7,097 nucleotides of DNA from Gammaproteobacteria bacterium (GTDB taxonomy: Bacteria > Pseudomonadota > Gammaproteobacteria > Xanthomonadales > Marinicellaceae). The translations under genes and the position numbers were made by a program. The notes beneath the pieces are model-generated. The model ran no database searches, was not told where the DNA came from, and was given only the letters and a program-made list of their open reading frames with translations. The stretch lies in contig JAUHXW010000150.1 in assembly GCA_030426705.1 (NCBI GenBank), positions 1 through 7,097 on the forward strand, given 5' to 3'. Shown one piece after another: positions 1 through 6,224 of this stretch (position 1 is the stretch's first letter; every line of letters begins with the position of its first letter).

Positions 1-2
1 GC

Positions 3-479
3 AGGTCCTTGTCTTTGAAACAGATTTTTCTTGAAATGTTGATTGGTGTGGCTGAAGCCGATGGCATGATTTCACGTGCTGAGCAGGCTTTACTGGAGCA
101 GATTTGTCAACAGATTGGCTATCCGTCACAAATGTTGTTTGCCATGCTGAAGATGCGCGGCTTTGCATCTAATGGTGGCTATCAACGGCAGCAAAGTGAT
201 TCCTGGCAGGGTAGAAACAGTGGTTCAAGACAGCGCAGTCATCACCGACAAAGGGCACAAAATCGCAGCGCTCCTTTTAATCCCTATCAGGTGCTTGGTG
301 TCGATCAGGCTGATAACAAAGCGACCATCAGGCGTGCTTATAAGCGATTGATGAGCCAACATCACCCTGATAAACTGATTGCCAAAGGGCTGCCGCCAGA
401 AATGATGAAAGTGGCTGAGGAAAAAGCCAAACAGGTACAACTGGCGTGGGAACGGGTCAAGGAGCTAAAAGGCTGGTGA
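3..479 (+). CDS. djlA: Co-chaperone DjlA, C-terminal part (5' end outside window)
   Basis: This is the C-terminal part of a membrane-anchored DnaJ-type co-chaperone that stimulates DnaK ATPase activity at the inner membrane. The reading frame is open to the left edge, so the N-terminal membrane segment and the first part of the TerB-like domain are missing; the TTG at 9 is an internal codon, not a trusted start. Counting from that TTG, residues 4-50 are the end of the TerB-like helical region (IFLEMLIGVAEADG is characteristic). Residues 51-88 are a Gly/Gln/Arg/Ser-rich linker, and 91-156 form a C-terminal J domain with the HPD triad at 119-121 (nt 363-371), followed by the DjlA hallmark LIAKGLPPEMM. 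A C-terminal rather than N-terminal J domain is the DjlA arrangement. The gene ends 61 nt before rpe on the same strand. Confidence 0.93.
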   Translation, partial: RSLSLKQIFLEMLIGVAEADGMISRAEQALLEQICQQIGYPSQMLFAMLKMRGFASNGGYQRQQSDSWQGRNSGSRQRSHHRQRAQNRSAPFNPYQVLGVDQADNKATIRRAYKRLMSQHHPDKLIAKGLPPEMMKVAEEKAKQVQLAWERVKELKGW

Positions 480-540
480 TGGTTGACTTTGTTGGGCTGC
501 AATGACAAACTTTGATGCCAATTAAAACAAACAGTTAATC

Positions 541-1206
541 ATGACCGAATACATCATTGCGCCATCCATCTTATCAGCAGATTTTGCCCGATTGGGTGAA
601 GACACACAGGCGGTTTTGGATGCGGGCGCTGATTGGGTTCACTTCGATGTGATGGACAATCATTATGTGCCAAACTTGACCATTGGGCCTCAAGTTTTGA
701 AAGCACTGCGGGATTATGGTATTGATGCGCCGATTGATGTGCATTTGATGGTTAAGCCAGTGGATCGCATCATTGGGGATTTTGCCGAGGCAGGTGCCAG
801 TATCATTACTTTTCATCCGGAGGCGTCGGAACACATTGATCGGTCGCTTGCTTTGATCAAAGATGCAGGCTGTCAGGCTGGTTTGGTGCTCAATCCGGCG
901 ACTCCCGTGCATGTGTTGGAGCATGTGATGGATAAACTGGACATGATTTTATTGATGAGTGTGAACCCGGGTTTTGGCGGTCAGTCGTTCATTTCTGAAA
1001 CCATGAATAAAATCCGTAAAGTAAGACAACTGATTGATTTATCAGGGAAAAATATCCGCTTGGAAGTTGATGGCGGGGTCAAAGTGGATAACATTGGCGA
1101 CATTGCTGCCGCCGGGGCAGACACCTTTGTCGCTGGGTCAGCGATTTTCAATACCGACGATTATGCGAAGACCATCACAAATATGCGGCAAATGATTCAG
1201 CAGTAA
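541..1206 (+). CDS. rpe: Ribulose-phosphate 3-epimerase
   Basis: This enzyme interconverts D-ribulose 5-phosphate and D-xylulose 5-phosphate in the cytoplasmic pentose phosphate pathway. The 221-residue length is normal for the family, and the protein begins with the typical IAPSILSADFARL stretch (S9 in the active site). The (beta/alpha)8 signatures are complete: HFDVMD with H34 and catalytic D36, VHLMV with H68, the phosphate-binding loop VNPGFGGQSF near 141-150, and LEVDGG with the second catalytic Asp at D177. The late AGADTFVAGSAIF motif is also present. The start is ATG 541, where family similarity begins; the upstream Shine-Dalgarno is poor. rpe lies 61 nt after djlA and 27 nt before the PepSY-like gene. 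I see no link between its function and the signalling genes behind it. Confidence 0.97.
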   Translation: MTEYIIAPSILSADFARLGEDTQAVLDAGADWVHFDVMDNHYVPNLTIGPQVLKALRDYGIDAPIDVHLMVKPVDRIIGDFAEAGASIITFHPEASEHIDRSLALIKDAGCQAGLVLNPATPVHVLEHVMDKLDMILLMSVNPGFGGQSFISETMNKIRKVRQLIDLSGKNIRLEVDGGVKVDNIGDIAAAGADTFVAGSAIFNTDDYAKTITNMRQMIQQ

Positions 1207-1233
1207 TTCAGCGAATTGAGGTAAAATATTCGC

Positions 1234-1653
1234 ATGAAAACCCTATTTGTAGCCATATTAGCTCTGTTTTTAAGCTTTTCGCTTGATGCCAAAAAAGCCG
1301 TCAGTCTGAATGACGCGGTTAAAGAGGCAGAAAGTAAAGGACGGGTTATCTCTGCAAGAACGGTTAACGACAAACATGAAGTGAAAGTACTGACACCTTC
1401 AGGTACAGTAAAAACTTACAACACCCAAGCCGGTGGTTCGACCCAAAAAATCAATCCACCCAGACCAGAATATTATAATCGAGGCGGTAGTTCCATGAGA
1501 GACCGCAAGCAAAATTCAGCCATTCCACAAAGGTTCAGGGACAACAGTCGCAGACAACAAAGAACCATTAAACTCGATTCCCGACAACTGGATTTACAAC
1601 CGGCCACCAGACAACGCAGTGGCTCAAAAACTGATACCAAAAGAGATAAGTAA
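1234..1653 (+). CDS. Small exported PepSY-like protein upstream of a PhoPQ-like pair
   Basis: A 139-residue protein. Residues 1-19 look like a Sec signal peptide (MKTLFVAILALFLSFSLDA, cleavage after A19), so the product is probably periplasmic. Residues 23-62 resemble half of a PepSY domain: a helix (LNDAVKEAE) followed by strands GRVISARTV, HEVKVLTPSG and TVKTY. The remainder (about 70-139) is low-complexity, strongly basic, rich in Arg, Gln and Ser, and likely disordered. ATG 1234 has a TGAGGT ribosome site at 1217-1222. The stop is only 3 nt before the response regulator, so the genes are almost certainly co-transcribed. Small PepSY-like proteins ahead of PhoP-type regulators are, from memory, a recurring gammaproteobacterial arrangement. 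A role in modulating the sensor kinase is inference. The export call is firmer than the domain call. Confidence 0.8.
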   Translation: MKTLFVAILALFLSFSLDAKKAVSLNDAVKEAESKGRVISARTVNDKHEVKVLTPSGTVKTYNTQAGGSTQKINPPRPEYYNRGGSSMRDRKQNSAIPQRFRDNSRRQQRTIKLDSRQLDLQPATRQRSGSKTDTKRDK

Positions 1654-1656
1654 ACG

Positions 1657-2334
1657 ATGCGCGTATTGCTGATTGAGGACGATGAAAACCTGAGAACCAC
1701 CCTGATTAAGCGTTTTGAAGAAGTGGGTTATGTGGTTGATGCCGCTGATAACGGCGAAGATGGCTTGTATAAAGGTCAGGAGTATCCTGCTGATGTGGCG
1801 GTTATTGATTTGGGCTTGCCGAGGGTTTCGGGCATGGAAGTGATTCAAACACTGCGCCAGGATGGTATTGAATTTCCAATCATTGTGTTAACCGCCAGAG
1901 GTTCCTGGCAAGACAAGGTGATGGGCCTTGATGCAGGTGCCGATGATTATCTGGTCAAGCCATTTCATTTTCCAGAGCTTCTTGCACGTGTCAATGCTTT
2001 GGTCAGGCGTTCTACGGGCAATACCACACCAGAAATCAGCTGTGGGAATTTGTCAATGAACATGAGTACGCAGGAAGTTAAATTGGCAGGCGAGATTCTG
2101 GATTTGACTTCATACGAGTATAAAGTGCTGGAATATATGCTGCATCATCAAAATGAAGTGGTCTCCAAAACCACCCTCACAGAGCATATCTATCATCAGG
2201 ACTACGACCGGGACAGTAACGTCATCGAAGTTTTTGTCGGGCGATTGCGTAAGAAACTGGCGGCCATTGACCCAGAAACAAAATACATTGAAACCTTGCG
2301 AGGGCGGGGTTATCGTATGCGTTCAACTGACTGA
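1657..2334 (+). CDS. phoP: OmpR/PhoB-family response regulator, PhoP-like
   Basis: A DNA-binding response regulator of 225 residues, the normal length for this family. The receiver domain (1-118) has the acidic pair D8/D9, phospho-acceptor D51 in VAVIDLGLP, switch T79 and K101 in DDYLVKPFHFPELLAR. The stretch RGSWQDKVMGLDAGADDY closely follows PhoP of enterobacteria and separates it from PhoB or OmpR. The C-terminal winged helix (about 126-223) contains LTSYEYKVLEYML, the recognition-helix region RDSNVIEVFVGRLRKKL, and the wing ETLRGRGYRM. ATG 1657 follows GAGATAAG and lies 3 nt after the PepSY-like gene; the kinase starts 3 nt after its stop. The cognate kinase is therefore the next gene. 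The phoP name reflects similarity; the signal sensed (Mg2+, cationic peptides or other) cannot be read from sequence. Confidence 0.93.
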   Translation: MRVLLIEDDENLRTTLIKRFEEVGYVVDAADNGEDGLYKGQEYPADVAVIDLGLPRVSGMEVIQTLRQDGIEFPIIVLTARGSWQDKVMGLDAGADDYLVKPFHFPELLARVNALVRRSTGNTTPEISCGNLSMNMSTQEVKLAGEILDLTSYEYKVLEYMLHHQNEVVSKTTLTEHIYHQDYDRDSNVIEVFVGRLRKKLAAIDPETKYIETLRGRGYRMRSTD

Positions 2335-2337
2335 TTC

Positions 2338-3696
2338 ATGTCTTCTGTGACTCAAAGGGTGTCACTGACCAAACGGGTTTTATTGACCTCAAGTATTGCC
2401 TTGTTGATAGCCTTGGCTTTGATTGGTTTTGTGATGGATCAGGCTTTCAAGGAAAAAACCCTGCATCTGGTCAAAGAGCGGCTGGAAAGTTATGTCATAG
2501 CCATCATCTCAAACACTGAAGTCCAGGAAGACGCTTTGGTTTTCCCTGAATACTACCCTACACCACGAATGGAACAGCCCGGATCAGGGATGTATGCACA
2601 AATTCTGGTGGGTGATCAAATCTGGGAAACCCCCTCTGCACTCGGTCAGGAATTACCAGAATTACAGCCTGTGGATGTGAATGTCAGGGAGTTTGATGCG
2701 CCGCTTGAATTCAAAGGAGAGCGGTTGTTTCGCATGAGACAGGGCGTGACGCTTGAAGTTGAAAATGGCTCACTACAATTGACCATTGCTGTGACTGAGC
2801 ATGCCGGTAATTTTTATAAGGAATTAGCAGAGTTTGAAGAAACTTTACTGACCTGGCTGATTGCCATCAGTTCGGTGTTGGTTTGTATTCAATGGGTGAT
2901 CATGTATTGGTCTACCAAGCCCTTGAAACGGTTGGTGGCAGACCTACAAAAACTGGAAAAAGGGGATGACTTGATTTTTTCAGAAGATTATCCCAGTGAA
3001 TTACGTGGCCTGACCACCAGTTTAAACCGGTTGATTGAGAATGAACGCAGCAACCTGTCACGGCAAAGGCGCACTTTGGGTGATTTGGCGCATTCACTGA
3101 AAACGCCTCTGGCGGTTATTCATGCTGAATTAGAAAATGACCAGGTTGATAAAAGCTTATTGCAACAACAAATCATGAACATGAATGAAATTGTTGCTTA
3201 TCAATTGAAACGTGCGGCTGTGGCTGGACATCGTACCTTTGTCACCGGCGTGCCAGTGATTGATGTGATGGATAAAATCATTAATACACTGCAAAAGATT
3301 CACAAAAGTCGAAACGTCAAGGTTGTTTCGCAAATTGCCCCGGGCGCTGAGTTTTATGGTGAGAAAGGTGACTTGTTGGAAGTGCTGGGTAATTTATTGG
3401 AAAATGCCTTCAAATGGTGTGATCAAAATATAGATGTTTTGGTCAAGACCTTGTACATGGAAGGTCGTCGACGCACTGGGTTGGTGATAGAAATAGGTGA
3501 TGATGGTCCAGGCATCCCACCTGATAAACGCAAAGAACTACTGAAAAGAGGTGTTCGTGGCGATGAGCAGGTTAAAGGTCACGGCATTGGCCTTTCAATT
3601 GTCACTGATATTGTGGAGTCCTATCAGGGCGAATTAAAAATCAAAACACACGAACAATTGCAAGGCGCTTGTTTTAAAGTCATCTTGCCACCTTAG
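2338..3696 (+). CDS. phoQ: Membrane sensor histidine kinase, PhoQ-like
   Basis: A 452-residue inner-membrane sensor kinase partnered with the preceding regulator. TM1 is about 14-33 and TM2 about 172-191, enclosing a periplasmic sensor domain of roughly 135 residues. A HAMP-like linker follows (about 192-245). The H box is LGDLAHSLKTPLAV with phospho-acceptor H252; the N box is LEVLGNLLENAFKWC (N352, N356). G1 is IGDDGPGIP (D388, G390, G392) and G2 is GHGIGLSIV (414-422), so kinase chemistry should be intact. The HSLKTPLAV H box and NAFKWC N box are typical of PhoQ-type kinases. The periplasmic domain lacks the compact Asp/Glu run of E. coli PhoQ; its acidic residues are dispersed. The start ATG lies 3 nt after the regulator stop with no clear Shine-Dalgarno, suggesting translational coupling. 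Confidence 0.92.
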   Translation: MSSVTQRVSLTKRVLLTSSIALLIALALIGFVMDQAFKEKTLHLVKERLESYVIAIISNTEVQEDALVFPEYYPTPRMEQPGSGMYAQILVGDQIWETPSALGQELPELQPVDVNVREFDAPLEFKGERLFRMRQGVTLEVENGSLQLTIAVTEHAGNFYKELAEFEETLLTWLIAISSVLVCIQWVIMYWSTKPLKRLVADLQKLEKGDDLIFSEDYPSELRGLTTSLNRLIENERSNLSRQRRTLGDLAHSLKTPLAVIHAELENDQVDKSLLQQQIMNMNEIVAYQLKRAAVAGHRTFVTGVPVIDVMDKIINTLQKIHKSRNVKVVSQIAPGAEFYGEKGDLLEVLGNLLENAFKWCDQNIDVLVKTLYMEGRRRTGLVIEIGDDGPGIPPDKRKELLKRGVRGDEQVKGHGIGLSIVTDIVESYQGELKIKTHEQLQGACFKVILPP

Positions 3697-3703
3697 GATA
3701 ACA

Positions 3704-4474
3704 ATGAATATTGAAAAGCTACTCGAAATCATGCAAAAGTTGCGTGACCCAAAACAAGGTTGCCCCTGGGACATCAAACAAAATTTTTCAACCATTGCGC
3801 CTTTTACCATTGAAGAAGCCTATGAAGTGGCCGATGCCATTGAACAGAATGACATGGCTGCTCTCAAATATGAATTGGGTGATTTGTTGTTTCAAGTGGT
3901 GTTCCATGCGCAAATGGCCGATGAAGCAGGGCATTTTGGGTTCAATGATGTGGTTCAGGCCATATCAGAAAAGATGATTGAAAGGCACCCTCATGTTTTT
4001 GAGCCTAACGGGCCAAAGCTGACCGCTGAGCAACAAACCGAAGCCTGGGAAAAAGCCAAAAGTAAAAACAAGGACAGTGTGCTTGATGGGATTGCCAACA
4101 ATTTACCCGAATTATTAAAAGCGGTAAAGCTGACCAAATATGCAGCAGTCATTGGCTTTGACTGGCCGAACATTGGTCAGGTGTTTGATAAATTAAATGA
4201 AGAATCCGATGAATTAAAGCAGGCTGTTGCTGAGGGCGATGATGAACACATCATGGAAGAAATGGGTGATGTGTTGTTTGTTTGTGCCAATCTGGCGAGG
4301 CATTTAAATATCGATCCATCAGCGGCGCTGCGTAAAGCCAACATCAAGTTTGAAAAAAGGTTTAGGCTGGTGGAATCTCAAGCCAAATCACTTGAGCCAA
4401 AAAACGATAGCTTTGACCTGAAAACTCTGGACGAGTTATGGACTCAGGTCAAAGTGGATTTAAAGAAATCATGA
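3704..4474 (+). CDS. mazG: Nucleoside triphosphate pyrophosphohydrolase MazG
   Basis: MazG hydrolyses nucleoside triphosphates to monophosphates and pyrophosphate, cleaning the nucleotide pool and, in E. coli, influencing (p)ppGpp levels. The 256 residues match the long two-domain form (E. coli is about 263). The N-terminal domain opens with MQKLRDPKQGCPWD, then has the metal-binding motif EExxE (E37, E38, E41) and ExxD (E57, D60) in YELGDLLFQVVFHAQ. KMIERHPHVF and the linker EAWEKAK follow. The C-terminal domain carries the second motif set, E166/E167/E170 and E186xxD189 in EEMGDVLFVCANLARHL, so both domains appear intact. ATG 3704 is preceded by AGGA (3695-3698), which overlaps the stop codon of the kinase gene. 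The 7-nt gap implies co-transcription with the two-component genes. Confidence 0.97.
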   Translation: MNIEKLLEIMQKLRDPKQGCPWDIKQNFSTIAPFTIEEAYEVADAIEQNDMAALKYELGDLLFQVVFHAQMADEAGHFGFNDVVQAISEKMIERHPHVFEPNGPKLTAEQQTEAWEKAKSKNKDSVLDGIANNLPELLKAVKLTKYAAVIGFDWPNIGQVFDKLNEESDELKQAVAEGDDEHIMEEMGDVLFVCANLARHLNIDPSAALRKANIKFEKRFRLVESQAKSLEPKNDSFDLKTLDELWTQVKVDLKKS

Positions 4475-4475
4475 T

Positions 4476-4547
4476 GGCTGAATAACTCACCAGGTATGTG
4501 TGTGAGTGTGAAGATGAATTATTCAGCCTATCAATGACGTTCTTTTT
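4476..4547 (+). terminator. Stem-loop after mazG, possible terminator
   Basis: GGCTGAATAA at 4476-4485 pairs perfectly with TTATTCAGCC at 4519-4528. Inside it, CTCAC (4486-4490) can pair with GTGAG (4502-4506), leaving a 12-nt asymmetric bulge. Past one bulged T, GAT (4473-4475) can pair with ATC (4530-4532), so the stem extends into the mazG stop codon. A short T-run (4543-4547) lies about 14 nt beyond the stem, too far for a textbook intrinsic terminator. The stem is certain; the terminator role is a guess. Confidence 0.35.
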
Positions 4548-4550
4548 AAG

Positions 4551-4568
4551 TTAAATTCCCCAATTTAA
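4551..4568. repeat. AT-rich inverted repeat with CCCC loop
   Basis: TTAAATT (4551-4557) and AATTTAA (4562-4568) are exact inverted copies around CCCC. The stem is all A/T and so thermodynamically weak. It could be part of the transcription end zone or a chance palindrome in AT-rich DNA. Confidence 0.3.
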
Positions 4569-4632
4569 ATCCTCAGCTACCGCCCCTTATCAAAATTACC
4601 TTCCAAGACAAGGGTAGTCATGCGACCGGCAT

Positions 4633-4661
4633 TGGCGTGTGAAAGTGTGTGAATAACGCCA
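4633..4661. repeat. Inverted repeat downstream of the minus-strand operon
   Basis: TGGCGT (4633-4638) and ACGCCA (4656-4661) form a 6-bp stem around a 17-nt loop. It lies 26 nt past the stop of the minus-strand repeat protein, where a terminator would be expected, but no T-run follows it in the minus direction. Confidence 0.3.
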
Positions 4662-4686
4662 GTCAACATAGACATTAGTTAAAGCC

Positions 4687-5364
4687 TTAATCTGCTACAT
4701 TGCAATGTTGTGCAATTCCGTTGAAATAAAGACTTGTTAATTTGAAGTTAACCATTGTTTCAAGCGAATTTTGGCTTTCAACAGTCACTTCAAAGTTATT
4801 ATTTGAATCACAGGTTAATGCTATTGATATTAAACTTCCTGTGCCATCATCGACAGAATCTGAAACACCTCCTGTGCCATCATCAACAGATTCTGTTGCG
4901 TATCCTCCAGTTCCATCGTCTACAGAATCTAAGCCATCACCACCGGTACCATCATCTACAGAATCTAAGCTATCACCACCGGTGCCATCATCTACAGATT
5001 CAGATATACCATCTACAGCTTCATCTATTTGTTTTATGAAACCAGTAAATGCATTGTTTTCAATCACCCCCTCAAAAAGTACATTGTTACCTATGTTATC
5101 AACAATCATACCTTCATAGACGCCTTCTAGTTTGGTTTCATGAATATAGCCCACATCAGCCATTGCTAACTGTCCAATTAAAAGCAGACATGAGAAATTA
5201 AAAAGTTTTTTCAATAATTTATATGGTCGGATTTCTGTTTTAAAATCAGTACCCTCACTTTCAGAAAAAGACATACCTGTACCTTCTGTCTCTGATAATT
5301 TAATTCCTGTACCTTCTGTCTCTGATAATTTAATTCCTGTACCTTCGGTTTCTGATAAAAACAT
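4687..5364 (-). CDS. Repeat-rich putative exported or membrane-anchored protein, function unknown
   Basis: I do not recognise a family for this 225-residue protein. Residues 3-42 are four tandem decapeptides: LSETEGTGIK twice, then LSETEGTGMS and a diverged FSESEGTDFK. Residues 48-69 look like a signal peptide or anchor: basic YKLLKK, hydrophobic LFNFSCLLLIGQLAMA, possible cleavage after A69. Residues 70-118 form a short domain rich in Gly, Val and acidic residues. Residues 123-177 carry five SVDDGTGG-type repeats spaced 11-12 residues apart. The tail (178-225) has two Cys (C185, C221) that could form a disulphide in the periplasm. ATG 5364 has AGAGG at 5373-5377, 8 nt upstream, and lies 23 nt after the DUF6502-family gene. 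An alternative start is M31 (ATG at 5274-5272), which has AGAAGG 7 nt upstream. Export is likely; function is unknown. Confidence 0.75.
   Translation of the reverse strand: MFLSETEGTGIKLSETEGTGIKLSETEGTGMSFSESEGTDFKTEIRPYKLLKKLFNFSCLLLIGQLAMADVGYIHETKLEGVYEGMIVDNIGNNVLFEGVIENNAFTGFIKQIDEAVDGISESVDDGTGGDSLDSVDDGTGGDGLDSVDDGTGGYATESVDDGTGGVSDSVDDGTGSLISIALTCDSNNNFEVTVESQNSLETMVNFKLTSLYFNGIAQHCNVAD
4834..4998 (-). repeat. Five tandem repeats of about 36 bp encoding SVDDGTGG units
   Basis: In protein order the units start at residues 123, 135, 147, 159 and 170, giving spacings of 36, 36, 36 and 33 bp. SVDDGTG is kept in all five copies while the last four or so residues of each unit vary (DSLD, DGLD, YATE, VSD). 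Synonymous third-position differences between copies (GGC, GGT, GGA for Gly) show an older array than the 30-bp repeats, with selection on the peptide. Confidence 0.88.
5239..5358 (-). repeat. Four 30-bp tandem repeats encoding N-terminal decapeptides
   Basis: Two copies (5276-5305 and 5306-5335) are identical at all 30 bases; the outer copies have diverged. The unit length is a multiple of three, so gain or loss of units would keep the frame. Each unit contains GAAGGTACAGG or a close variant coding EGTG. Exact identity of neighbouring copies suggests recent duplication or gene conversion by slippage. Confidence 0.9.
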
Positions 5365-5387
5365 TTGTTTAGCCTCTGTTGTATTAT

Positions 5388-6224
5388 TCAGTCATTAAAA
5401 TAAAAAAAACCTAAACCAATGGGATTATTCTTGGCTTGAGATTTCACGGATTCATATTTTTCTTCGATTAAATCAAATCGAGGAGTTATTATTTCTTGGT
5501 AGACATCCCTAATCATCTCTGTCACTTCTTGTTTAAAATTCTCGCGTGATTCCTCTGGTACGCGAATCGTATATAGATTTCTTTGGAAATTTGTATTATC
5601 AGAATCACTGAAATTATGATTAATGGTGTTAATCAATCGGCTTATCGAAAGGCCAGCAATTCTGGCTTTCTCTTTGTTTACACCAATGGGCGGTGTGTAT
5701 GCTTTTTTCTTATACACAACCAAACCATCCTCTATGGCCACACAGCCCGCTTTTAAAAGTGAATCAAGTACTGGACCATGACTGATGTTTTTACCAAATC
5801 GTTGTGCCAATCGTTCAAAAGACATTCCGCTTCCACTTCTTTTTAAAGGCAGGGGGTTGTTTTTGTCATCACAGAATGGAGGATGACTGCGCCAGTGATC
5901 TAATATGCTGCCTTCACGAGATCGGTTCTGTTCAAGTATTTCATATTGATTAAATGTTTGTTTAAGAATTTTTGAAACTTCACGTCTATCCAAGCCTGTT
6001 TGATAGGCAATTGAAGAAATTTTCCCACGACTGTTTTGCGCGTTTTTTTCAATATGTTTTTCAGCCTCTTCAACAAATAATTCTCTAACCAAATTTTGAA
6101 AAGAATTGAACTCCACTTTTTGTTTGACCAAAATTCGAATCAGCGGCCTTAAGCAGGTCCGAATAAAATCTAACCAATAAACATCGAATGAAAGGTTGGC
6201 TGATTTTGATACTTGTTGATTCAT
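5388..6224 (-). CDS. DUF6502 family protein, possible transcriptional regulator
   Basis: A 278-residue protein matching the pattern I remember for DUF6502. It has an N-terminal LRPLIRILVKQKVEFNSFQNLVRELFVEEAE (24-55) and a predicted helix-turn-helix-like segment ISSIAYQTGLDRREVSKILK (69-88). WRSHPPFCDD then NNPLPL (111-127) and SFERLAQRF follow. VLDSLLKAGCVAIEDGLVV (152-170) looks like a winged-helix remnant, and FQRNLYTIRVPEE (213-225) comes late. No signal peptide or membrane segment is seen, so it is cytoplasmic. ATG 6224 overlaps the stop of the EAL gene (ATGA), with a strong Shine-Dalgarno AAGGAGT at 6231-6237. Biochemical function is unknown; DNA binding is inferred from the helix-turn-helix-like segment alone. 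Its tight coupling to the EAL and repeat-protein genes suggests a shared task, possibly regulation of the operon. Confidence 0.82.
   Translation of the reverse strand: MNQQVSKSANLSFDVYWLDFIRTCLRPLIRILVKQKVEFNSFQNLVRELFVEEAEKHIEKNAQNSRGKISSIAYQTGLDRREVSKILKQTFNQYEILEQNRSREGSILDHWRSHPPFCDDKNNPLPLKRSGSGMSFERLAQRFGKNISHGPVLDSLLKAGCVAIEDGLVVYKKKAYTPPIGVNKEKARIAGLSISRLINTINHNFSDSDNTNFQRNLYTIRVPEESRENFKQEVTEMIRDVYQEIITPRFDLIEEKYESVKSQAKNNPIGLGFFYFND

Larger units (their letters stand above)
1234..4474 (+). other. Probable operon: PepSY-like protein, regulator, kinase, mazG (rpe likely included)
   Basis: Four co-directional genes are separated by 3, 3 and 7 nt, and rpe precedes them by 27 nt. No stem-loop with a T-run and no convincing promoter was seen in any of these gaps. 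Co-transcription is inferred from spacing. The main promoter may lie upstream of rpe, in djlA or to the left of the window. Confidence 0.6.
4475..4686. other. Convergent intergenic region with several inverted repeats
   Basis: A 212-nt gap between the 3' ends of mazG and the minus-strand repeat protein. I see no credible gene: the longest ATG frame that drew attention on the minus strand (from about 4621) stops after 14 codons. Three inverted repeats are listed separately, plus a minor one at 4620-4632 (ATGC, 5-nt loop, GCAT). The octamer GTGTGTGA occurs at 4498-4505 and again at 4645-4652, each within or beside a hairpin loop. Confidence 0.6.

Noticed and set aside
483..511. TTGACT with a possible -10 upstream of rpe
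   Set aside because: The hexamer 17 nt downstream (CAAACT) matches the -10 consensus at only three positions, and other spacings were no better.
574..924. Minus-strand open frame of 116 codons inside rpe
   Set aside because: It is fully antisense to a strongly conserved enzyme gene and has no recognisable protein features.
4580..4623. Minus-strand frame of 14 codons beginning MTTLVLEGNF
   Set aside because: It has no ribosome site and stops at once; it is probably chance, and I could not tie it to a known gene remnant.
4850..5000. CRISPR-like periodic repeats
   Set aside because: The 36-bp periodicity comes from in-frame peptide repeats with synonymous drift; there are no spacers between identical repeats and no cas genes.
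4742..5119. Plus-strand open frame of 125 codons with PPVPSSTES-like repeats
   Set aside because: It is the antisense image of the SVDDGTGG repeats, which stay open because of the codon periodicity. The minus-strand gene has a Shine-Dalgarno, operon position and a signal peptide, so it is preferred.
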